From Myxococcota bacterium (GTDB lineage Bacteria > Myxococcota_A > UBA9042 > DTJE01), in the NCBI GenBank assembly GCA_017994695.1, contig JAGOKF010000021.1:1-50236 (forward strand): a DNA stretch of 50,236 nucleotides, read 5' to 3'. Shown here piece by piece: positions 16,359 through 22,750 of the stretch. Numbering within the stretch: the first letter of the stretch is position 1; every line of letters begins with the position of its first letter. Made by a program: the position numbers and the translations under genes. Below the pieces are notes generated by a model that saw only the letters and a program-made list of their open reading frames with translations, was not told the DNA's origin and ran no database searches.

Positions 16359-16829
16359 ATGGCATCGGACATTCTGGAGGGGAGGCCGGCGCCCGATTTC
16401 ACGCTGCCCGCGGTGCCCGAAGGGACGGTGACCCTGTCGTCCTTCCGGGGGCGTCCGGTGGTGATCTACTTCTATCCGAAGGACGACACTCCCGGGTGCA
16501 CCCGGGAGGCCTGCGCCTTCCGGGACGCCCGGGAGCGGCTGCAGGAGGCAGGGGCCGCGGTGATCGGGATCAGCCGGGACTCGGTAGCGAGCCACGCGCG
16601 GTTCCACCGGAAGTACGACCTGAACTTCCCGCTGCTGTCCGACGCCGAGGGCAAGGTGACCGAGGCCTACGGCGTGTGGAGGGAGAAGCGCCGCTGCGGC
16701 CGGACCTCCTTCGGGATCGAACGATCGACGTTCCTGGTGGACGGCGACGGCATCATCCGGAAGGCCTGGCGTGGCGTCCAGGTGGACGGCCACGACCGGG
16801 AGGTGCTGGAGGCGCTGAAGTCCCTGTGA
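16359..16829 (+). CDS. bcp: Thioredoxin-dependent peroxiredoxin, Bcp/PrxQ type
   Basis: 156 residues with the PrxQ active site YPKDDTPGCTREACAFRD: peroxidatic Cys47 and, five residues on, resolving Cys52. GISRDS and FPLLSDAEGKVTEAYGV are family motifs. It reduces hydrogen peroxide and organic peroxides with thioredoxin as electron donor. GGGAGGAAGA precedes the ATG. It follows xthA closely and ends 6 bases before the stop of the convergent rubrerythrin gene, so two peroxide-removal genes lie tail to tail beside the BMC operon. Confidence 0.95.
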   Translation: MASDILEGRPAPDFTLPAVPEGTVTLSSFRGRPVVIYFYPKDDTPGCTREACAFRDARERLQEAGAAVIGISRDSVASHARFHRKYDLNFPLLSDAEGKVTEAYGVWREKRRCGRTSFGIERSTFLVDGDGIIRKAWRGVQVDGHDREVLEALKSL

Positions 16830-16835
16830 GGCGGG

Positions 16836-17339
16836 TCACAGGACCTCGCGGAACCGGGACCAGGGGGCGTTGCAGACGGGGCACTTGTCGATCTCGCCGC
16901 CGGTGTGGGTGTAGCCGCACACGAGGCACGTGAACACCCGGAACTCCCCGATGTCCTTCTGGTTCTGGACGGCGTCGAGGGCCTGCTGGAACAGCGTCAC
17001 GTGGACCTTCTCGGCCTCCAGGGCACCCTTGAAGGCGTACTGGGCCGAGATCTCCTGGTCCTTCACCGCCTGTTCCAGCATCGGCGGGTACATCTCCTGC
17101 ACCTCGTAGGTCTCGCCCTCCAGGGCGGCCTGGAGGTTCTGGCGGGTGTCCAGGACCATTCCCAGGGCCCTCCAGTGCCGCATCGCGTGGATCGTCTCGG
17201 CATCGGCCGCCGCCCGGAACAGCTTGGCCACGTTCGGGAAACCGTCGGCCGCGGCCTTGTCGGCCCAGGCGAGGTACTTGCGATTGGCCTGGCTCTCCCC
17301 GGCGAATGCCGTCTTCAGGTTGTCCGTCGTCCTGCTCAT
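16836..17339 (-). CDS. rbr: Rubrerythrin
   Basis: 167 residues. The N-terminal ferritin-like four-helix domain provides di-iron ligands (FAGESQANRKY, DAETIHAMRH, EALEAEKVH-type motifs). The C-terminal rubredoxin-like domain has Cys138-x2-Cys141 and Cys153-x2-Cys156 (CLVCGY and CPVC). Rubrerythrins reduce hydrogen peroxide, mainly in anaerobes and microaerophiles. The gene is divergent from the BMC operon with 196 bases between starts. A TTGACA for its strand is visible at 17398-17393, but the -10 is weak. Confidence 0.96.
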   Translation of the reverse strand: MSRTTDNLKTAFAGESQANRKYLAWADKAAADGFPNVAKLFRAAADAETIHAMRHWRALGMVLDTRQNLQAALEGETYEVQEMYPPMLEQAVKDQEISAQYAFKGALEAEKVHVTLFQQALDAVQNQKDIGEFRVFTCLVCGYTHTGGEIDKCPVCNAPWSRFREVL

Positions 17340-17465
17340 GGGTTCTCTCCCAGAGGATGGTGAGTCGGCAAACTAGCCCGCGGCGTCCTCGCTGTCAATG
17401 CCATCCTTCCGGGGTGCGAACGCACGGGAGGAGAGGGTGCCTGTGGGCCGGGTCAGCATTTCCTC

Positions 17466-17501
17466 TCGACGGCCTCGCGGGGGTTGTGCTAGGTTACCCC
17501 C
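17466..17501 (+). promoter_or_regulatory. Extended -10 promoter of the BMC operon with overlapping inverted repeat
   Basis: TCGACG (17466-17471) may be the -35. The -10 is TAGGTT (17490-17495) preceded by an extended TG-C. A perfect inverted repeat GGGGGT (17479-17484) / ACCCCC (17496-17501) brackets the -10, with 11 bases between arms, the size of a small operator. No regulator gene is adjacent. The promoter is plausible; the operator is a hypothesis. Confidence 0.45.
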
Positions 17502-17535
17502 GCTGCGGCCGAGGGTGCCGCCTGGAGGGGGGAAC

Positions 17536-18147
17536 ATGGTCACGCTTCGCACCTACGTCTTCCTGGACAGTCTCCAGCCCCAACTGGCCTCGTTCATCGG
17601 GAAGACCGCCCGGGGTTTCCTGCCGGTTCCCGAGCAGGCCTCGCTGTTCGTCGAGGTGGCGCCGGGCATCGTGATCAACCGGATTACCGACGTGGCCCTG
17701 AAGGCCACCACCGTGGTGCCCGCGGTCCAGGTCGTCGAGCGGGCCTACGGACTGCTGGAGGTCCACGACGACGACAAGGGCGAGGTCCTGAAGGCCGGCG
17801 AGGCGATCCTGCGGTCGCTGGACCTGAAGGAAGAGGGCCGGATGAAGCCGAAACTGCTGTCGAACCAGATCATCCGGTCCATCGAGCCCTACCAGGCCCA
17901 GCTGATCAACCGGAACAGCCAGGGGATGATGATCCTGCCGGGGCAGAGCCTCTTCATCCTGGAGACCGAGCCGGCAGGGTACGTCGCCTACGCGGCCAAC
18001 GAGGCCGAGAAGGCGGCCCGGATCTTCCTGGTGCAGTGCCAGCCCTACGGGGCCTTCGGGCGCCTGTGGCTGGCGGGGAGCGAGTCGGAGATCGACTCGG
18101 CGGCCGAGGCCGCCGTGGGCGTGTTGAACGCGCTGACCGGGGTGTGA
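17536..18147 (+). CDS. Tandem-domain BMC shell protein (BMC-T), first gene of the BMC operon
   Basis: 203 residues starting at an ATG after GGAGGGGGG. It carries two successive BMC-type domains: [60 protein letters not shown] and AANEAEKAA followed by [12 protein letters not shown]. From memory this is very like the H. ochraceum T2 trimer. Such proteins form trimers that tile among hexamers, and their larger pores are thought to pass substrates or cofactors. Next is the BMC-H gene after 40 bases. The longer upstream reading frame, from 17398, lies in the intergenic promoter region and is rejected. Confidence 0.95.
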   Translation: MVTLRTYVFLDSLQPQLASFIGKTARGFLPVPEQASLFVEVAPGIVINRITDVALKATTVVPAVQVVERAYGLLEVHDDDKGEVLKAGEAILRSLDLKEEGRMKPKLLSNQIIRSIEPYQAQLINRNSQGMMILPGQSLFILETEPAGYVAYAANEAEKAARIFLVQCQPYGAFGRLWLAGSESEIDSAAEAAVGVLNALTGV

Positions 18148-18187
18148 GGTCGGCGGGGGTTTCTCTGGCGTCAGAAGGAGAAGGAAG

Positions 18188-18478
18188 ATGGCGGACGCGC
18201 TGGGCATGATCGAGACGAAGGGGTTCGTGGCGATGGTCGAGGCGGCCGACGCGATGGTGAAGGCGGCCAAGGTCGAACTGGTCGGCTACGAGAAGATCGG
18301 GGGCGGCTACGTCACGGCGATCGTCCGGGGCGACGTCGCCGCCGTGAAGGCCGCCACCGAGGCCGGTGCCCGCCAGGCCGAGCGGGTCGGGGAACTGGTC
18401 AGCGTCCACGTGATCCCGCGGCCCCACGTGAACATCGACGAGGCCCTGCCTCTGGGACGGCAGCCGAAGGGCAAGTGA
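18188..18478 (+). CDS. BMC-H hexameric microcompartment shell protein
   Basis: 96 residues, the canonical single-domain shell protein: [36 protein letters not shown], the pore loop [24 protein letters not shown] and VHVIPRPH. Six copies form the hexagonal tile that makes up most shell facets, with the Gly-rich loop lining the pore. It is nearly the sequence I recall for H. ochraceum BMC-H. AGAAGGAGAAGG provides the SD. It sits second in the operon, before the pentamer gene, with a 116-base gap after it. Confidence 0.98.
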   Translation: MADALGMIETKGFVAMVEAADAMVKAAKVELVGYEKIGGGYVTAIVRGDVAAVKAATEAGARQAERVGELVSVHVIPRPHVNIDEALPLGRQPKGK

Positions 18479-18594
18479 CCCTGCCGGGCGGCCGGCGGCC
18501 GCGAGGGTCCCGGGGGAACGGCGTCGTTTGCCGGAGGCTCGGGCGTCCGCGTCCGGAGGGGCCCGCGGGGTGCGACTGTTCAGGAGGGGCGGCC

Positions 18595-18885
18595 ATGCAG
18601 ATGGGGTTGGTGGTGGGGACCGTCGTCTCCACGCGGAAGGAGGAGGAGCTCCGAGGGCTCCGCTTCCTGGTGGTGCGGGAGATGGACCCCGAGATGCGTC
18701 CCACGGGGAAGATGGTGGTTGCGGCCGATGCCTGCGGGGCCGGGGAGGGGGAGGTGGTCCTCTACGCCTCGGGGTCCTCGGCGCGCCAGACCAGCGTGAC
18801 CAGGGACCGGCCCGTCGACGCGGTGATCATGGCCATCGTGGACGAGGTCGAGGTCGGCGGGGATCGGCGCTACGTGAAGGGCTGA
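18595..18885 (+). CDS. BMC-P pentameric vertex protein (EutN/CcmL family)
   Basis: 96 residues: [34 protein letters not shown] and [20 protein letters not shown] are the EutN/CcmL/CsoS4 signature. Five copies cap the icosahedral vertices of the shell. The start is the ATG at 18595, after CAGGAGGGG at ideal spacing. An in-frame ATG at 18475 would add 40 Gly/Arg-rich residues overlapping the end of BMC-H and is rejected. Only one pentamer gene is present in this window. Confidence 0.96.
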   Translation: MQMGLVVGTVVSTRKEEELRGLRFLVVREMDPEMRPTGKMVVAADACGAGEGEVVLYASGSSARQTSVTRDRPVDAVIMAIVDEVEVGGDRRYVKG

Positions 18886-18952
18886 TGCCCGGTGGTCCGG
18901 GAGGGTGCCCGGCGGTCGGGATTCCCGGGGCATCGTCGGGGAGGAGGTCCCC

Positions 18953-20377
18953 ATGGCAGTGGACGAGACAAAGGTCGCCGTCATCGTCGAGGCGGTCCTG
19001 CAGCGGCTTCGGGAGGAGGGCGGCGGGCGCCCCGGGGCCCCTGCGGTCATCTCCCGGCGGACCGACACGGGCAGCCTGGGCATCCATGCCGACATCGACA
19101 CGGCGGTGAAGGCCGCCTGGGAGGCCCACCAGCGGCTGGTGGCGCTGCCCCTGGAGGTCCGGGACAAGGCGATCCAGGCCATGCGGGAACTGACCGTCCG
19201 CCGGGCCCCCGAACTGGCCCGGATGGCCGTCGAGGAGACGGGCCTCGGTCGCGTCGAGGACAAGATCCACAAGAACCACCTGGCGGCGCTGAAGACCCCC
19301 GGGACCGAGATCCTGGTCCCCCGGGCCTTCACGGGGGACCGGGGGCTCACGCTGGTCGAGCGGGCGCCCTACGGGGTCATCTGCAGCATCACCCCCTGCA
19401 CGAACGCCACCGAGACGATCATCAACAACGCCATCGGGATGATCGCCGGCGGCAACGGGGTGGTGATCAACGGCCATCCCTCGGCGAAGGGCACCATCGC
19501 GACCTTCATCCGGTGGCTCAACGAGGCCATCGTCCAGGCCGGGGGCCCGGACAACCTGATCTGCACGATTCCCGAGCCGACCATCGAGTCGGCGAACGCG
19601 GTGATGCGCCACCCGGGGACGGCCCTGGTGGTGGTCACCGGGGGCCCGGCGGTCGTGAAGGCGGCGATGAGCACCGGCAAGAAGTGCATCGCCGCCGGCC
19701 CGGGCAACCCGCCGGCCCTGGTGGACGAGACGGCGAAACTGGACCAGGCGGCCCGGGACCTCATCGCCGGGGCCTCCCTGGACAACAACATCGTCTGCAT
19801 CGTCGAGAAGGAGATCCTGGCCGTCGAGGCCATCGCCGACCGGCTGAAACAGGAACTCGTCCGGGCCGGGGCCTACCTGGTCCGGGATGCCCAGGTCGGG
19901 CGCCTGACCCAACTGCTGGTGGACGGGGACCACCCGAACAAGCGCTTCGTGGGCAAGAACCCCAGCGTGATCCTGCGGGAAATCGGGATCCAGGTCCCCG
20001 ATGAGGTGCGCCTGGCGTTCTTCGAGGCCGACGAGTCCCACCCGCTGGTTCAGATCGAGCAGTTGCTGCCGGTGCTGCCCTTCGTGCGGGTGAAGAACGT
20101 CGACGAGGGGATCGCCGCCGCGCTGCGCATCGAGCACGGCTACCGGCACACCGCGGTGATGCACAGTCTGAACGTCGAGCGGCTGCACCGCTACGCCCGG
20201 GCGGCGAACACCAGCATCTTCGTGAAGAACGCCCCCTCCTTCGCCGGCCTGGGGCTCCAGGGGGAAGGCTACACGTCGTGGACCATCGCGAGCCCGACGG
20301 GGGAGGGGCTGACCACCGCCCTGAACTTCACCCGGGAACGGCGCTGCGTGCTGAAGGACTATTTCCGGATCGTCTAG
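18953..20377 (+). CDS. CoA-acylating aldehyde dehydrogenase of the microcompartment (PduP/EutE type)
   Basis: 474 residues. The first ~20 (DETKVAVIVEAVLQRLREEG) form an amphipathic helix followed by a Gly/Pro-rich linker, the layout of encapsulation peptides that target enzymes into BMCs. The rest is the PduP/EutE-type dehydrogenase: LVERAPYGVICSITPCTNAT, VVINGHPSAKGT, GPGNPPALVDETA and catalytic Cys282 in LDNNIVCIVEKE. It oxidises an aldehyde with NAD+ and CoA to acyl-CoA and NADH inside the shell. The start is the ATG at 18953, after GGGGAGGAGG; an upstream GTG at 18905 would bury the targeting helix and is rejected. The chain length of the aldehyde is unknown. Confidence 0.95.
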   Translation: MAVDETKVAVIVEAVLQRLREEGGGRPGAPAVISRRTDTGSLGIHADIDTAVKAAWEAHQRLVALPLEVRDKAIQAMRELTVRRAPELARMAVEETGLGRVEDKIHKNHLAALKTPGTEILVPRAFTGDRGLTLVERAPYGVICSITPCTNATETIINNAIGMIAGGNGVVINGHPSAKGTIATFIRWLNEAIVQAGGPDNLICTIPEPTIESANAVMRHPGTALVVVTGGPAVVKAAMSTGKKCIAAGPGNPPALVDETAKLDQAARDLIAGASLDNNIVCIVEKEILAVEAIADRLKQELVRAGAYLVRDAQVGRLTQLLVDGDHPNKRFVGKNPSVILREIGIQVPDEVRLAFFEADESHPLVQIEQLLPVLPFVRVKNVDEGIAAALRIEHGYRHTAVMHSLNVERLHRYARAANTSIFVKNAPSFAGLGLQGEGYTSWTIASPTGEGLTTALNFTRERRCVLKDYFRIV

Positions 20378-20386
20378 GAGGCCCTC

Positions 20387-20983
20387 TTGCCGCTGCAGAC
20401 GCCCCGGTTTCCCGCTCCGGACCTGGTCCCGATGCCCGAGTGCCTCGGGGGGCTCGAGGTGCAGTCGATCCCCCGGGGGCTGGTGGCAGTGGACGCCCTG
20501 GTCAAGAAGGCGGCCTGCCGGGTCGTGATGGCCCGGCCGGTCTCCCCCGGGAAGATGCTGATCCTGCTGGACGGGTCCGTGGCCGAGGTCGAGGAGAGCC
20601 TGGAGGAGGCCTGGAAGGTGGCCGGGGACCTGGGAGTCGACCGGGTCTTCCTGCCCCACGCCCATCCCCTGGTGGAACCGGCGGTCTTCGGGACCCTCCC
20701 GGCCATGCCCGACGATTCCTCCCTGGGCCTGGTGGAGACCGGAACGGCCTGCTCGGGCCTGAGGGCCTGCGACGCGGCCCTGAAGGCCGCCGAGGTGGTC
20801 CCGGTCGTCGTCCACCTGTCGGTGGGCATCGGCGGCAAGTGCTGGTATGCCCTCGGGGGGGACCTCCACGAGGTCCAGGCGGCGGTGGCCGCGTCCCGGG
20901 AGGCGGCGGGCGAGGCCCACCTCCTCTCGACCGAGGTCATCCCGAATCCCCATCCCGAGTTCCTGCAGGCCCTGGGCCTGTAG
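20387..20983 (+). CDS. Tandem-domain BMC shell protein (BMC-T), last gene of the BMC operon
   Basis: 198 residues from a TTG start at 20387, chosen because GGAGG sits 5-9 bases before it, immediately after the dehydrogenase stop. An ATG at 20432 would remove 15 residues and has no good SD. BMC domain 1 spans about residues 18-95 (GLEVQSIPRGLVAVDALVKK, VSPGKMLILLDGSVAEVEES). Domain 2 spans about 110-178 (LGLVETGTACSGLRACDAAL, LSVGIGGKCWYALGG). It resembles the H. ochraceum T1 trimer rather than the two other T proteins here, so the window encodes three distinct trimer types. Its last 47 bases overlap the convergent DUF6178 gene. Confidence 0.92.
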   Translation: MPLQTPRFPAPDLVPMPECLGGLEVQSIPRGLVAVDALVKKAACRVVMARPVSPGKMLILLDGSVAEVEESLEEAWKVAGDLGVDRVFLPHAHPLVEPAVFGTLPAMPDDSSLGLVETGTACSGLRACDAALKAAEVVPVVVHLSVGIGGKCWYALGGDLHEVQAAVAASREAAGEAHLLSTEVIPNPHPEFLQALGL

Positions 20984-22664
20984 GGGTTCCCGGGTCCTCC
21001 AGCAGCAGCACGTCCCCCAGGAACCGGAGGTCCGGTTCCCGGGAGGGGTCGATCCCGCCGAGGGCCTCCTCGACCCGGTCCAGGGCACGCCCGATCATCT
21101 GGCGGACGGCCTGCTCCCGGTCCCGCGGATCCCCGGGGCCGGTCCGGGCGGGCTGGCGCAGGGCGGGTCGGATCCGGGTTCCCTCGAAGGCCGCCAGCCG
21201 GAGCCTCCGGACGTCCTCCCGGGAGAGGGGGCGGATCGAGGTCTCCCCGGTGAGAATGCCCCAGGCCCAGGCGGTGGCCAGCACCGACGCGATCGAGGCG
21301 GACCCGGGCCCCCGGGCGGGTCGGGCGGGATCGTATCCCAGGGCCTCGATGGCGAAGCCCGTCACGGCCTCGGCCTCCCGGGCCATCCTGCAGGCGTCCT
21401 GGACCTCGGCGAGGCGATCCGGGTCCCTGGGCTCGTGGGGTGGCAGGGGGGACGCGACCCGCGGAGGGAATCCCGCAAGGGCCTCCACCTGCGCGGCGTG
21501 GAAGTCCTCCAGCAGACGGACCCGGGCCAGACCGCCCAGGCGTCCCACCACGCGCCGGGCCAGCAACTGGCCCGGGCGGATCGCCTCGAAACCCGCCCGG
21601 AAGAGGTCCGTCGGGTGGATGCCCCGGGCCAGCAGGTCCGGGGAGATGACGCCGGACTGGTCCAGCACCTCGGCCCCGACGGACATCCATCGGAGGACAT
21701 GGGCCGCGGCCCTCGCCCGGGCCTCGGGCCGCGACCAGTCCTCCTCCAGCGCTCCCAGGGCTCGGTTCACCAGCAGCGTCGTCTCGGAAACGAACCAGCC
21801 GAGGCGCCGGGGATCTTCGATCCGACCCAGAAGGCTGGCCAGGGGGCCGGAGGTGCGGGCGGAATCCAGGACCAGTCCCAGGGGCTGTCCCTCGTCGTCG
21901 GAAGCGGAAGGGCTTCCGGACCACCCTTCTCCCAGGCGCTGGACCCACTCGCGGCGGTCCGGGGCCTCGTAAAGGGAGAATCGTTCCTCGGAAGCCGGGA
22001 ATCCCCAGTCCTGTAGCCGGGCCTCCCGGAGCCGGCGGGCCTCCTCCTCCAGGGCCGAGGGGAGTTCCCGGCGCAGGGCGTGGAGCAGCCGGTGGGCCTC
22101 CTCCAGGCTCCAGGACCAGAGGAGGTCGAGCCAGCGTTGGGTCACCGGGATTTCCCCGGCATCGGCCAGGATCAGTGTGAAGACCCCGTCCGGGCTGCGC
22201 AGGACTCCGGTGTCCGGCAGGAACCGGTCCTCCAGTTCGTCCGAGGTGAGGATCTCCGTGGCGGCCCGGGCGATGCGCAGTGCGACGACCTCGGGGGGCA
22301 GTTCCGAAAGCCACCGCAGGGCGAAATCCCGGGAGACCCCCAGGGCGAGGTCCATCACCTCGTCCAGGCGCTCCGGCACGAAGCGGGGGCCGGTCCAGGT
22401 GGACAGGTCCGCCAGGACCTGCCTCTGGGTCGGAGTGGTATAGGGCAGCAGCGACGCCGCGTCCTCGAGGCCGATTCCCTCCAGCAGGAAGAAGGCTTCG
22501 TCCGGCCGGAGTCGCCGGAGGAAGCCCCCCGGATCACGGAGGTCCAGCAGGGCCTTCAAGCGACCCGATCCGGATCGGGCCAGGAAATCCGCCGGGAGCC
22601 CGGCCCGGGCCAGCAGGCCCGACCAGGGAGCGGGAACGGAGGGCGTGTCGTCGCGGTCCGCCAT
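20937..22664 (-). CDS. DUF6178-like protein, function unknown
   Basis: 575 residues, no signal peptide or TM segment, mostly helical and rich in Arg/Leu/Glu. The pattern LLDLRDPGGFLRRLRPDEAF, then GLEDAASLLPYTTPTQRQVL and DLSTWTGPRFVPERLD, fits the DUF6178 family as I remember it, found in deltaproteobacterial lineages and without known function. The start is the ATG at 22664 (AGAGGAC upstream); a GTG at 22703 is rejected. The 3' end overlaps the last BMC gene by 47 bases on the opposite strand. It is divergent from the GT-C transferase gene. Nothing in the protein itself ties it to the microcompartment. Confidence 0.78.
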   Translation of the reverse strand: MADRDDTPSVPAPWSGLLARAGLPADFLARSGSGRLKALLDLRDPGGFLRRLRPDEAFFLLEGIGLEDAASLLPYTTPTQRQVLADLSTWTGPRFVPERLDEVMDLALGVSRDFALRWLSELPPEVVALRIARAATEILTSDELEDRFLPDTGVLRSPDGVFTLILADAGEIPVTQRWLDLLWSWSLEEAHRLLHALRRELPSALEEEARRLREARLQDWGFPASEERFSLYEAPDRREWVQRLGEGWSGSPSASDDEGQPLGLVLDSARTSGPLASLLGRIEDPRRLGWFVSETTLLVNRALGALEEDWSRPEARARAAAHVLRWMSVGAEVLDQSGVISPDLLARGIHPTDLFRAGFEAIRPGQLLARRVVGRLGGLARVRLLEDFHAAQVEALAGFPPRVASPLPPHEPRDPDRLAEVQDACRMAREAEAVTGFAIEALGYDPARPARGPGSASIASVLATAWAWGILTGETSIRPLSREDVRRLRLAAFEGTRIRPALRQPARTGPGDPRDREQAVRQMIGRALDRVEEALGGIDPSREPDLRFLGDVLLLEDPGTPTGPGPAGTRDGDSG

Positions 22665-22688
22665 GGAAGTCCTCTGTCGCAGGGGCGC

Positions 22689-22717
22689 TTGCAAAGGCGC
22701 CACGGGGCGAATATCGT
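22689..22717 (+). promoter_or_regulatory. Candidate promoter for the GT-C transferase gene
   Basis: TTGCAA (22689-22694), 17-base spacer, TATCGT (22712-22717), 33 bases before the ATG at 22751. Both hexamers are partial matches. Confidence 0.45.
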
Positions 22718-22750
22718 AACCCGGTTTTCGGCGGGGGGCCAGGGACCGGG

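Noticed and set aside
16830-16835. Terminator between the convergent bcp and rubrerythrin genes
   Set aside because: Only six bases separate the stops; no hairpin specific to this spot could be supported.
18475-18594. Longer N-terminus for the BMC-P protein
   Set aside because: The extension is Gly/Arg/Pro-rich, overlaps the BMC-H stop and would place the pentamer fold after an unstructured tail; a strong SD precedes 18595.
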